Shown here piece by piece: positions 23,516 to 35,046 of a stretch of DNA of 64,000 nucleotides. The stretch is taken from assembly GCA_033439765.1 (NCBI GenBank), contig JAULSN010000003.1, positions 3,720,001 through 3,784,000 of the forward strand. Reading direction: 5' to 3'. Position numbers and translations under genes: made by a program. Each line of letters begins with the position of its first letter. Position 1 is the stretch's first letter. Origin of the DNA: Lasiosphaeria ovina. Taxonomy: Eukaryota; Ascomycota; Sordariomycetes; Sordariales; Lasiosphaeriaceae. The notes under the pieces are model-generated. The model worked only from the letters and a program-made list of their open reading frames with translations. It was not told the origin of the DNA and made no database searches.

Positions 23516-26500
23516 ATGACGCACTGGATTGTTAAAGATATCTATAGCAATTAGCAAAAGAACGACTCGCTGATTTCACTGTGCCATGCACGTTTAGGGA
23601 TCCATCGACAAGGATATATCTCGTTATGAGCTCACAGCGGTTTACCGCCATCCGGCGGCCAAAGCCGACATCGTTCTCGTGCATGGCCTCAACGGAGACC
23701 CCGAGAAGACATGGCTGGCCAAGAACGGCGTTTTCTGGCCTGCCGACCTGCTGCCGGTCTCGCTGAAAAACGAGCATGCCAATGTTTTGGTGTACGGGTA
23801 CAATGCCGACGTTTACTCGACTCGGAGGGACAGAAGCCCCAGCGACAACTTTGTCCACCAGCACGCGCAGAGCCTGGTGACGTCGCTCACACAGTACCGG
23901 AAGAGCGAGGGGACGGAGCGGAACCCTATCATCTGGGTGGCGCATAGTCTCGGCGGTATCGTCACCAAGAGGGCACTACTCTACTCCAACGACGTCCGCG
24001 CTCATCACCAAGAAGACTTCCGGTCCATCTTCGTGTCCACATACGGCATCATCTTTCTCGGGACACCTCACAACGGGTCAGACCTGGCCATGTGGGGGCG
24101 TGTCCTCCAGTACATGTCGGACGCCGTCATCCCCAGAAAGTTCTTTGAGACCGAGTCGGTGCTCATCAGGACGCTCAAAAAAGACAACGAGATGCTCCAG
24201 TTGATCAACAGCCACTTCTTGGACATTTACCAACGGTTCAGGATCCACATGGTCCATGAGAATCACACGACAGACGTCAAGGGAACAAAGTAAGTGCTGC
24301 TAAAGGGTGAATTCCGCAGCACGGAGTCCGCACCCCCTTGTCCTGCCTTGTGCTAACCTGACTCAGGGTTCTGATTGTGGATGCCAGCTCAGCCGGCCCC
24401 CAGCTTCCCGGCGTCACGTACTACGGCATCGAGGCGACCCATTCGGGCATGTGCAAGTTTGACAGCGACCATGCCCCTGGTTACCGAAATATATCTACGG
24501 CCATCCGCGAGTGGGTTGCAGACGGTCCAAACGTCATTCCTGTTCGCTGGGAGGTGGAGGAGGACGATCGGCGGCTGAGAGCCGATCTCGAGAATTTCGA
24601 GCGTACGAGACCATATGTAAGTACCGTCGGTCCCCCCCCCCCCCCCCGGTGCACCCGTACGCCTGCCATACGCCTGGATTTGCAACGTCTCGTGGCCATG
24701 GCGGGGTCGAACACGTCCGCGCCCGACCCATTTCTGCCGCAGCCGCGATGGTTCCCGTCTAATATTGTCTGTTTACTATGACTAGGAAAGAGCTATGTCC
24801 CCCAGCCCTCACCGTCAAGCAATCGGTAGGTTTCAGTCACCGTCCGGCCATAGCTGGTATAATAACTCGCGGCGGCCCTCTCCCCAGCGGCTGGTGCTTG
24901 ATAGAGATGTTGAGGAAGTGGACGACGAGGCGGATCGAGTTGCTGCTGAATTTCACCCATACCAGAGGCGCATGGACTGATATTTTTGGATTTCTTGTAG
25001 CAGAGGGCAGTAATGATAATTCTTCCCATCATTCTCCAAAGCCTGTCGGGACTGCGGCGCCTGTCTGGGTACCATCTGTGCTGCCTGAAACCGCGGCGCT
25101 GGTCCGCAGCCAAGACCACCGTGTGCTCGAGACGTCTCGCCGGGCGCAAGACGAGCCCCTTTTCATTCACCCAGAATCCTTCCGCCCCAACTCGTTCTTT
25201 ATTGGCCGCGAGGACGAGCTGCGCGGGCTCCACGATCTGCTCATGGACCGCAAGCGTAGATCCGAGGGCACCTCGGCCGTGCTGGTCCAGTGTCTCCCCG
25301 GCGGCGGCAAGACCCACCTCGCCCGCCAGTACGTGTTCCAGCACAAGGATGACTACCCGGGTGGCGTCTACTGGGTGCGAGCCAAGTCCCGCGACGAGAT
25401 GGAGTACTGGTACTGGCGCATCGCCAAGAACGAGGCGCTCAAGGGGCTGGTCGAGCAGGAGGACGTCGAGGAGCTGCGCGACCCCAAGCGCATCGTCGAA
25501 ATCGTCCGCAGGTGGCTCAGCTCCCAGTCGGGCTGGCTGATGGTTCTGGACGGCATCCAGTTCGACATCCCAGGTCTCCACGAGTTCATCCCCGACGCCC
25601 GCGACACGAGCCTCATCTACACGTCGACAGAGCGCGCCGTGACGGGCGATCCGCGCTTCGACAATCCCCAGGTGATGGAGCTGGGCCTCTTGACGGCCCA
25701 GCAGGCCCAAGACCTGCTCCTCCTCGAGATGGATAAGAAGCAGCCGTGGACGACAGATGACCGCATCAAGGCCCTCGAACTGGTGCAGCTGATGGGGCGG
25801 CTTCCCCTGATGATACACGTTGCCGCGCAGTATCTCAAAGCGACGCGGGAACCTCTCTCTCGGTACCTCAAGTCTTACCAGAGCCGCCCCAAGGTAGGGG
25901 GGCTGCCAGCGTACAAGGCGGTGCGGGAGCAGCTCGAGCACCGGGGGAAAACCGCAGCGCTGAATCTGATGTCGCTCCTAGCCTTCTTTGACCAGCACGT
26001 CCCGGTTGAGATGGTGACTCTTGGTATGTTGATATTCGCGGTGCCGATCTGTTAACAGTGTGATATGCCATTTGCTAACCATCTATCCCCAACCAATTAG
26101 GTCTTTCGGCTCTCGACAAAATCACCCCCGTCAAGACAGCCGATGCCTCGCACAGGAAAACAACACTTAGCAACACATTGAAGGTCCTTATCGCATTTGC
26201 CCTAGTCGAGCGGACCGAGAGCGACGACATATCGCCGTCGAGCTCCCGCAGCTCAAGGCAAAGCTTCGACAAGCATGCCGACTACCTAGACCTCCTTCGG
26301 ATTCACAGCGTGGTGCAGGCCTTCTTTGTGGACACGCTCAACGAGCACCGTGAGGTGCCCTTCTGGCTAGAGCGGGCGACAGCCATCTGGTCAAGGTCGT
26401 TTGACGAGGCGGACAAGCGCATCAGAGAAGACCCTCGGGTTGGTCTGCCAGACGACTACCGGCGCTTCTGTATCCACGGACAGAAGCTGCTGCAGCACCT

Positions 26501-28997
26501 GAACAGGTTCGAGAAGAGGTCGCCCGAGCTGCTGTCCCGGGCTCGAGCCGAGGTCGAGAGCCGTCTTCAGAAGATACAGGGCCAGATCGATTGCCTGTCG
26601 CAGGCCGTCCAGGCGTACATTGTTGACGGATCTGGCGAGGAGCCTCCGGCGTCTGTCTTTGACAGATCCAGCAACATATCTTCAGAAACCGACTCGGCGG
26701 CGACACCGCCAAGCGGTGACAGCCGTGGCAGCGAGACCGGTTGGGAGGTTGACGCTGACGGGCCGGAGCAGCCTCTCCCCGCCGCGTACGAAGCGTCCCC
26801 CACGGAGCCTGCAGACTGGCAAGTGCCGTACCCCAGCAAGCTGCTAATGCCGCCAACGCCAGACATTGACGACGATGACGACCAAAACACGGTCACCTCA
26901 TCGCCTCCCTGGACGCCACCGGTTGGAGGGAACACCATGACAACGATACACGTGGCGGACAGTACGGCGCCCTACCTGGATGACCGTGTCGGGAGCCAGG
27001 ACTACGAGGACTGGCAAGAGGTGGTTCCGCACCACCGCGTTATCAAGAGACACGAGTCGCGGCGCTACCACGACCGGGCCGGCGCATGGCGAGACAGCAC
27101 TGTCAGCGACCCCCGAGTCGGCATCAGCCAGGAGATTGCTGTCGGGTCCATCTCGAGCCGGATAGCAACCCCGATGTCGCCGAGCAAGGGCCGGGTAACC
27201 GCCCGAAGCGATGCTGAGATGGAACTGAACAAGATAAAGCAAGCATCACCGCTGCCACCCCCTGAGCCTATGCATGACACGGGCGGTGCAAACTTGTCAC
27301 GCCCGCAATATCTTCTGGGACGGGGCACCTATTCACAGGCCCTCGCCAAAAAGACTCCTGAAACTGAATTCGAGATGCTTCCGGCTGAGTTCTCCAAGGG
27401 ACTGACACAAGTCCTTTCCTCGCCCAAGACCTGGACGGTGGCGACTGTGAAGAAGTTGAAGGAAAGCGTGCTTCCATCACTGCTGCCCACAGACCCAGCA
27501 CCACTCGCAGCCGCATCTTTTTCACAAACCCACACTGCGTATGAGGACGACATCATCGTCCCCCCGGGCCCCATATTCAGGGGTAACCGCACAGCCAACT
27601 CGAGCCCGGCGAGTCGCTTGTCGCCGTTCCAACCACCTATCTTCTCGGCACTCCCGGCTGAGGCGGTGGCCGACGAGCTTGCTCACCATCCGGGCGGCGG
27701 CTTACCCCTGGTTGTCCGCCGTTGGGACACGACTGTGTACCATCCGGGCATGAACCAGGTTAACTCGTCTAGTGTGGAAGATTGGATCGACCCTCTCTCG
27801 TTCACATACCCGTCGTTGCTGCCCCGGCACGACTATCGCCACCAGCAACACCACACATACGGAGGGGCAGGAGATCTCACGCTTCACCACCAGGCGCAGC
27901 AACAGTCGGCCCAACACGCGTCGATCCGTCCCGGGCTCTCGGGTTATTCGTCGCAGCCCATGACACCGACGCCGTCTCACCGCTCCTCGCCCATAGTTGC
28001 TGGTGGCGGCTCGCTCCACGACTTCGCCCCAGTTCCGTCGTCGCCCGGGTCCACGTCGTTCCGTAATAGGACACCGGCAACACAGCACTCGTCCCCGCTG
28101 GCAGGGACGAGCCCCGACAACATCAATAGCAGCAAGGTGCATCACCCCGCTGCCGGTAGCGGAGCCACGCGCCTGCCGTTCCCGTCGTCAGGGGCTGCCG
28201 GTAACCGGCGCCGAAGGCCGTCGTACACAGAGACAGAGCCCTCGCCACGCCTCGACGCTGCCTTCCCCGACGTCGACACGAGCTACCGGCGGTGGGAGCA
28301 GCGTCAACAGAACCGCCCAGCCGCTACATCTACGTCTTCGTCTCCATCTCCGGCGATGGCCCCAGGCAACTTTGCACGTCAGCAACAGATCAATCTCGGG
28401 AACCAATCACGCGCGGCCGCCCGATCCCAGTCGCACTCGCCGTCGCCGTCACGGTCTCGCATACCTCTGCACAGTGTCCAGGCGCAGCAGCATCACGCGC
28501 CACATCACCCCTTCGCATTCGCCATACCCCAGTCTCCCGAACAGAACCACCAGCATTTCGAGCACCAGGCTGAAACCAGCAACAGTGCCGGCGCCAGCCC
28601 AAGTCCACGTCCACTGCCACCAGCGGCGGCAGCGGGGATCCGGGTCGGCGACGGCCACAGCATCATCGAGTTCGGCAGCAGCAACAGCAACATGATCAAT
28701 AATAATAAGATCAGCAAATACCCACCACCGCGCGCGCGGAGCGTCCCCGCGGGCCCCTCATCCTCACCTCCTTCTCCGCCGGCCGGAGGCTTAGCCACAG
28801 CCGCTGGCGCGGGCAGTGACGGCGCCCGCGGACGCGGCCGCAGCAGCAGGGGGGCATGGGGCCGGAGCAGGGGCAGAGACAGGGACGTGCCAGGCGATAA
28901 TAACACGGGAAAGTTGCCGCTGGCAGCAGAAGAAGCTGGCGAGGGCAGCGACGATGCCCCCGACGGGCACTACAGCCATCTGGGCATCTGGGAGTAG
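23516..28997 (+). CDS. Fungal NOD-like receptor: alpha/beta hydrolase (SesB-like) + NB-ARC + long disordered tail
   Basis: Proposed exons are 23516-23530 (weak), 23598-24289, 24367-24616, 24786-24825, 25001-26023 and 26101-28997, about 1638 residues. The N-terminal alpha/beta hydrolase has VLVHGLNGDPEKTW and the nucleophile elbow WVAHSLGGIV, then FLGTPHNGSDLAMWG, like SesB/DUF676 domains. The NB-ARC ATPase follows: P-loop CLPGGGKTHLARQYV near residue 430, Walker B WLMVLDGI near 512, sensor LIYTSTERAV, and GLPL-like GRLPLMIHVAAQYL near 600. A helical segment follows. The last ~850 residues are Ser/Pro/Gln-rich and disordered, with no TPR, ankyrin or WD repeats. In fungi such STAND proteins sense non-self and trigger cell death; that role is inferred. 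The first exon and ATG are uncertain, but everything from 23598 on is firm. Confidence 0.85.
24632..24647 (+). repeat. C16 homopolymer in an NLR intron
   Basis: Sixteen consecutive C within the intron at 24617-24785, just after the donor. A slippage-prone tract between the hydrolase and NB-ARC exons. Confidence 0.9.
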
Positions 28998-29127
28998 ATG
29001 TACGGAATATATACGCCCCCGGCTGACTTCTACGTCACTCGCTCCGCCAGACGAGAGGACCGTGATTCTTTATATCTCGCTCACCCACCCAAAACCGAGA
29101 TGAATGACTTTCGTTCGTGGTCTGTTT

Positions 29128-29162
<35 letters not shown>

Positions 29163-30264
29163 CATCCACCGCATCGCATCATGGAATTTGGTCCTCTTTA
29201 TCTTTCTTTCTTTCTATGACACTTCTTTGTCTTTTTTTTTCGTTTCTGGTCCTGGCTACGCTGCAGCGGATCATCATCATATCATATATATCAAATCGCA
29301 TCGCATCTAATCGCATCAAACCGCATCGCAATCACAATCACTTCCTCGGGCATATAGGCTGCGCGCCCAAGCAAGCAAGGAAGGGACATGTTTCCAGAAC
29401 CAGCGAGATGGGATGGGGTGAGGAGGACGCCCTGCCGACACCGAGCAGAGCAGGGCCTGTTTACATTACTACTATAAAAACAAAAAGGGGGTTTGGTCTG
29501 CGTTGCGCTTGGGACTAATAGTTTGCGGGATCTACGTGTATCCATCCATATCTAGGGATGCATGTATACATATGCCCATATAGATATCTAACAGCGCCGG
29601 AACAGCATGTTTAAGGGGATGGGGCTGAGAAACGACGGGCTTCTTGGTATAAGGCGGCATCTTATGCCTGGCAGAACAGGGTACATGTATCTAGGTATCT
29701 AGCTGATCTACGGTAGCTACCAGGCGGGTAGAGGCATCTTATAGTCTGTAAAGAACTCGCCTATAACATATACACATGCATATATCTACTCATGCGGGCG
29801 CCGAGGGGAAACAAACATGGCTAAGCAAGAATTATTGCCTGTCTCTTGCTTGACTTACTCTGTCTGGGTCCATATCATCTGTGGTCTGAGCTCTCCGTTG
29901 GATATTATCTCTCATCTGAGTCTCACCCACTTACCCACTCACCCACTCACCCACTCACTCACTGGCAACATCACCCAGGCAACCTCTCACTCTCATTATC
30001 CTTCTCACTATCGCTCTCACTATCACTCTCCTTCTCACTTCACTAACACGCGCGGCTCAAATACACGAGTAATCACAATATGTGAATGAGCAGGGAGGAA
30101 ATATTAAAAAAAAGAATCATCTCTTCTTTTCTCTTCTCCGCACATGTCATGTCTCGCTATCCACCAACCACACCGCCACACACGGCCTCTCATTTTAACA
30201 AGACCCAAGCAACAACAAGAAACTAAGATAAGACCGGCCCCCCTTACCACACAACACGTCAGTC
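28998..30264. other. Intergenic with simple repeats (AC)n, ACTCACCC-like and CTCACTAT-like
   Basis: This is a convergent gap between the NLR and GGA genes. It holds (AC)n at 29132-29160, an ACTCACCC-type array at 29923-29962 and a pyrimidine TCTCACTATC-like array at 29987-30038. No gene is supported. Confidence 0.75.
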
Positions 30265-32333
30265 CTATGCAATGCTGAACTCTGGAATCTCGCCCGTCTC
30301 CATCTTGACCTCGGTGCCGACCTTGTACGAGGCGCGCCAGCGGAGCTTGATGGCCTCGACCTTTTTGGACCTGTCGCCGGCGTGCCAGACGTGGTTGGCC
30401 TGGGTGACGCCGCGGCTCTGCTTGGGGGCCAGCGACCTACCGGACTGGAGGCTCACCAGCTGCAGCTCGTAGCCCTGTAGTTTTTCCTCGCATGTCAGCC
30501 ACCACATATATTAAGCAATCTGGAAGAAAGCGATGTACCTTTGTCACGGCAAGCTGAAAATGCAGGTCCGTCACGGGCTGGGCCGTGTTGTTGGTGAACA
30601 TAAACAACAGGCTGATGGCGGCGGCTGCGTCGAGGGACCGGTTGGCTAGGAGCTCAATCTTGAGGCTGGTGTTGCTGGCCACGACGCGCTGCTCCTTGGG
30701 GTGCTGCGGCTGTGGCGGCGGAGCCTCGGGGGGCAGCGCCGACGAAAAGGACCACTCGTCGTCGTCGTTAGCTGGCGCTGGCGCCGCGGCCGGGACGGGC
30801 GTGGAAGAGTAAGAAGAGCGCGACCCTAGCGCGGCGAAGGGATCTGCTCCCGCCGACACAGCATTCGAATGGGGTGGCGGGGAAAAGGCGGACATCATGG
30901 ATAACGGTGGCTGCGGCGTGGTGGGCTGGGATCCTTGAGCTTGAGCCGATACATACGAGTTGAAATTCGAAAAGGGGGATGCGGGTGGGGGAGATGTATT
31001 TGATCCGGGCGGGCCTTTTGCGCTGTTACTTTGCGTTACTGACGACAACAGTGCAGGGCCGGGGATATCTGGATCATGTTAGAACCTGACAGGCAATTCT
31101 GTGATAGGGGAAGCGACAGCACATACTCGTGTTGGCCCCAAACCCTAGAGCTATGCCGCCCGCCTGGCCGTAGCTGGGGGGCTCGCCTAAAGATAACCCA
31201 AGGAGGTCGTTCTCGAGGCCGGCGGTCTGGGAGGCAGACTGGGAGGCGGCGCCGTTTGTGTCGTCGAGGTCTATCAGGGACAGCTCGTTCGCTGCGCCCT
31301 TTTTGCTTGCGCTGCTCGCCGGGATGGGGGCGCCCATGGCTATTTGCTTAGCTGCTTCAATGTCGCCCTTTTTAAGCAGCTTGTAGCGCTCGACAGTCCG
31401 GTGTATGCTGTCGTTGATCTCGAGCAGCTTGGCCACGGCCTCGTGGTCGTCCGACTCCTCTTCGCACATCTTTTGGATCTTGGGCTGGGCGCTCGACAGG
31501 GCGGCGGCGAGCTCGGAAAAGACGTCGCCATCGGCCATCTTGTCGCCGGGCTTGAATTCTTGTAACCTCTCCTCGAGCAGGCGGGCCTTTTGCTGAATCT
31601 TGCCCACATCCTCGGCGGCCTTGGCGCGGTAGTCGACCTTGGTGCGCGTGTCGTAGCCGGCCATGACCTTCATGAGCTGGTTGGCCTCGCGCAGGTCCTC
31701 AGGTGTGCCCCTCCGGATGAGCTCCTGCAGCTTGGCAGACTGGGCCTCTCGCTCCTCCTCCTCCATCTCCTCGGCCGACTTGAGGTTGTCACTGGGGTTC
31801 AGCACGGCAGCATCCTCGCGCCTGACCTCGGGGAAAGTGTAGCCCTTGTAACTCAGCAGGCGATGCATGTCACGGATGAAGCCCAGGTCCTCCTTGTAGC
31901 GGCTCGTCTCGCAGATAGTGCCGCGCCATTCTTCTATGGCCTCGAGTATCTTGAGCTGGACGCGCGTGGGACGGATGGGGGGCCGTTCGGGGAAGCGGCG
32001 CACAAGCTCGTTGAGGAACTCCTTGGTGCTGATCTGCAGGTGGAAGGGGTAGCCGCAGTTCTTGACGCAGATGTCGAGCAGGTTGAGGGCGAGTAGCGAG
32101 ACGTTGGGGTTGCGGTGGTTGACGAGGTTGACGATGGCGACGGCGGCCTCGCGCGGGGTGGAGCCCTTCTTGGCGTTGATGAGGTCGGAGATCTCGAGGT
32201 TGAGGGCGAGGTTAGGCTCGTAGTTCTCGGCACTGCAGGCCGCCTGGATGAAGCGGTGCAGCTGCGACGGCGGCGGATAGCCTGTCTCGCCCCAGCGGTC
32301 TCTGGCGGCGTAGCGCGCCGAAGCTGCCTCCAT
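30265..32333 (-). CDS. GGA-type clathrin adaptor (ARF-binding, VHS-GAT-GAE)
   Basis: Exons are 32333-31127, 31068-30539 and 30474-30265, giving 648 residues. The VHS domain spans about 25-160 (SAENYEPNLALNLEISDLIN, LLALNLLDICVKNCGYPFHL). The GAT domain is at 185-310 (a helical bundle reading ANQLMKVMAGYDTRTKVDYR and onward). A Pro/Ser-rich hinge follows, and a gamma-adaptin ear (GAE) domain closes the protein (SLKIELLANRSLDAAAAISL, VTQANHVWHAGDRSKKVEAI). GGAs sort cargo from the trans-Golgi network to endosomes with Arf-GTP and clathrin. The start at 32333 (MEAASARYAARDRWGE) is the first real ATG; the frame upstream begins only with TTG. It is divergent from TSR3. Confidence 0.94.
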
Positions 32334-32369
32334 TGTTGCTGCCGAGATCAAGCAAGGTCGGGTTCGTTC

Positions 32370-32397
32370 GGGGTCGGGGTCGGGGTCGGGGTCGGGT
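32370..32397 (+). repeat. (GGGGTC)n hexamer repeat in the GGA leader
   Basis: Four to five GGGGTC units 37-64 nt upstream of the GGA start codon, hence probably in its 5' UTR. On the transcript strand it would read as a C-rich tract. Confidence 0.85.
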
Positions 32398-32629
32398 CAG
32401 CCGTCGGCGGTGATGCGATGACGATACCTTAGCAGGAGCAACTGTTGTCCGCTGTCCGCTCCACTGCAGCTTGTCCACTTGGTAGAGGCGACTGTATGGG
32501 AGTGCCGACTGCGCAGCTTGGCGCAGCTTAAAGGGGCAATGTCTAGTGACGAAGTACCAGGCAGATTAGGTGAATGCTTCAATTTCAGGCCACCTTCAAT
32601 TGATAGGCGCCGCATCCGTCCCGTCAGTA

Positions 32630-32730
32630 CAGTGGGCGGCAAAAAGTTTGAATCCAAATTCTGTACCGCGTAGACGGCTAGCGGCTTACATGGTACTTAG
32701 AGCTGGATTCAAACTCTTTGCCGCCCACTG
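32630..32730. mobile_element. 101-bp Tc1/mariner-like MITE
   Basis: A 27-bp terminal inverted repeat opens with CAGTGGGCGGCAAAAAGT at 32630 and closes with its complement ending at 32730. The two arms differ at one position, with a 47-nt spacer. The element is flanked by TA on both sides (32628-32629 and 32731-32732), the target-site duplication of Tc1/mariner elements, and the TIR begins CAGTG as is common there. It has no coding capacity, so it is a MITE mobilised in trans. It lies in the divergent promoter region of GGA and TSR3. Confidence 0.85.
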
Positions 32731-33219
32731 TAGCAGGCAACCTTGCAGCGTAGGTAAGTTGTGTATTGTGCATACGTATTTACTGTATGTGCAGTGTAAC
32801 TTTGAGGGTAAGGGTGTGTGCACTGTAAATACAGAGTACAGACAACACGACATCATGAGCTACAGTCCGTCGTGTCCGTACCCGTATCGGAGCCTCGGGG
32901 TCGGCACAGAGCTTGGGCAAAATTACACCACGATACGTATAACCCACCTGCCATGTTAATATCTCATCGACCGCCTCAGCGCCGTAGATTGGGCTTGAAT
33001 CTTGTTGCGCCGCTGTGTAGTGGGAGGCTGTCTATCTTGAAACTAAAACGGTAATTTAGCAGAGCGGGGGAGGGGCGTTACCAAGGGATACGTAGGTAAC
33101 TGCGGGAGAAGCTGCAGTTACCCCACCAAAGTTGAAATCACAAGATCCATGGATACCATACGTTCATCCCACCTTGCGGCTTCATCATTTCATCGCATAC
33201 CTCAGTAATACTTGGACAC

Positions 33220-33227
33220 TATAAAAG
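33220..33227 (+). promoter_or_regulatory. TATA box of the TSR3 gene
   Basis: TATAAAAG lies 109 nt upstream of the TSR3 ATG at 33329, a normal distance for a fungal core promoter. Confidence 0.45.
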
Positions 33228-33328
33228 GGCTGTTGATATGCCCTAGGTCCACAAAACACAGACTAGACACATATTTCTCGTCTCCCGGCACCGTTGTTCC
33301 CTACCGTTCGCAGATCCTCGCGCCCGAA

Positions 33329-34615
33329 ATGGTGCGCCACAAGAAGGACAACTTTTCATCGCGGGGCAAGCACATCCATCGAGGACCGCCGCGGGGCTCT
33401 GCTCGACGACCCGAGGCCGCCGACGGCAGCGAAAACCACCACAACGACGGCGATGAGGGCCAGCCCCAAAATTTCGGGCGGCCCGCCTTCAAGGCAGCCT
33501 GCTGGGACCTGGGCCACTGCGATCCCAAGCGCTGCTCGGGCAAGAAGCTGATGAAGCTGGGACTGATGCGCGAGCTGCACCTTGGCCAGCGCCACTCGGG
33601 CGTCATCATCACCCCCAACGGCAAGACGGTCGTGTCACCCGCAGACCGGCCCCTCCTCGAGCAGTTCGGCGCCGCCGTTGTCGAGTGCTCGTGGGCTCGC
33701 ACCAAGGAGGTCCAGTGGGGCAAGGTCGGTGGTAAGTGTGAGCGCCTGCTGCCCTACCTCGTCGCCGCCAACTCGGTCAACTACGGCAAGCCCTTCCGCC
33801 TAAACTGCGTCGAGGCCCTGGCTGCCGCCTTCGCCATCTGCGGCCACCTCGACTGGGCCCGCGACGTGCTAGCTCCCTTCTCGTACGGCTCCGCCTTTCT
33901 CGAGATCAACTCGACGCTGCTGAGAAAATACGCCGCCTGCGAGGACGCAGCCGCCGTCAAGAAGGCCGAGACGGATTGGATGGAGCGCCTGGAGAAGGAG
34001 TATGCTGATAGCCGAGACGATGGCGGTGATCCGTCAGCCGATCTCTGGGAGGGCGGCAACGTCAACCACCGACCGGTGATGGACTCCGACGACGACGACG
34101 ACGAAGACGACGACGAAAATTCGCAAGACGGCAGCGACGGTGAGGATGGCAGCGTAGACGGAATCTATCTCGGGAGCAAGCCGCCGCCACCCCAACCGGG
34201 CCTAAAAGACAAAGACCCCTTCGCGATATCGGACGACGACGACGAAGAAGAGGACGACGCGGCAGAAATGGAGGCGATCCGCCGTAAAATCCTCGCGTCG
34301 AAGCCGTTCGCGAAAGACCCAGGGGACGAGGCCGACGGGAAGAAGACGATCAAAGCGCCCGAGGCCATCCCGCGCCCAGCACCAGCACCACAGTACCACC
34401 AGCAGCAGCAGCAGCAGCAGTTCAAGCCCGACTTGGACGCCGAGCCCGACTCGGACAACGACGGGATTGGCGACGACGAGTTTGACAACATCATCAACGC
34501 GACGCCCGTCACGGACCGGATAGGGCTCGCCAAGCTCGAGAAGGAGCGCGCACTACACACCACGACCACCCGCACGTTTTCGTCGGCCACGATATCTGCG
34601 CCAAAGAGGCGGTGA
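33329..34615 (+). CDS. tsr3: 18S rRNA aminocarboxypropyltransferase Tsr3
   Basis: Single exon, 428 residues from MVRHKKDNFSSRGKHIHRGP. The catalytic domain is at about 45-230: CWDLGHCDPKRCSGKKLMKL, VIITPNGKTVVSPADRPLLE, VVECSWARTKEVQWGKV, RLLPYLVAANSVNYGKPF and FSYGSAFLEIN. Tsr3 transfers the aminocarboxypropyl group of S-adenosylmethionine to the hypermodified m1acp3-pseudouridine of 18S rRNA late in 40S maturation, in the cytoplasm. The remaining ~190 residues are a highly acidic tail with Asp/Glu runs and a Gln tract (nt 34399-34422), longer than in yeast. The start is the first ATG of the frame and matches the usual N-terminus. Confidence 0.94.
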   Translation: MVRHKKDNFSSRGKHIHRGPPRGSARRPEAADGSENHHNDGDEGQPQNFGRPAFKAACWDLGHCDPKRCSGKKLMKLGLMRELHLGQRHSGVIITPNGKTVVSPADRPLLEQFGAAVVECSWARTKEVQWGKVGGKCERLLPYLVAANSVNYGKPFRLNCVEALAAAFAICGHLDWARDVLAPFSYGSAFLEINSTLLRKYAACEDAAAVKKAETDWMERLEKEYADSRDDGGDPSADLWEGGNVNHRPVMDSDDDDDEDDDENSQDGSDGEDGSVDGIYLGSKPPPPQPGLKDKDPFAISDDDDEEEDDAAEMEAIRRKILASKPFAKDPGDEADGKKTIKAPEAIPRPAPAPQYHQQQQQQQFKPDLDAEPDSDNDGIGDDEFDNIINATPVTDRIGLAKLEKERALHTTTTRTFSSATISAPKRR

Positions 34616-35046
34616 TGTGTGACTAGCTCTAGATAGCTTTAGTATCTATCAATTATCAACCCCAGAGCCATCCTTCATAAGTTCCGAACCCGCTTCGTAT
34701 ATATGGCACACATATACTTTGCTAGCTTTCTTGTAAACGATGGTTCATATATAAAAAGAGGTATGTCCCGCTGTAATCTCTCTCGTTATCAGACTTGGAT
34801 TCTCTATTATGTTTCGGCTAATCAAGTCTGAATTGAAGAGATGCCTAGGTACCTATATATACAAGTATAAGGTAACTAACAGGTATATAAGATATATTCC
34901 GCTACCTTTCAAAGTCGGGGGAAGCTTGTTATGGGTGTTAAAACACAAATAGAAATCTTTAATCTACAGGATAAATAATACAACACGGACGGACCAACCC
35001 CAGCCCTCCACTGTATCTATCATGTAAGATTTATACAAGATTATTC
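34616..35046. other. Convergent 3' region of TSR3 and mitochondrial IF-2
   Basis: AT-rich sequence without open frames; presumably the two 3' UTRs. Confidence 0.6.

Noticed and set aside
24793..25941. 382-codon minus frame
   Set aside because: Antisense to the NB-ARC exon, whose motifs are unmistakable.
29104..29518. Frames with a Thr-His repeat
   Set aside because: Translation of the (AC)n microsatellite.
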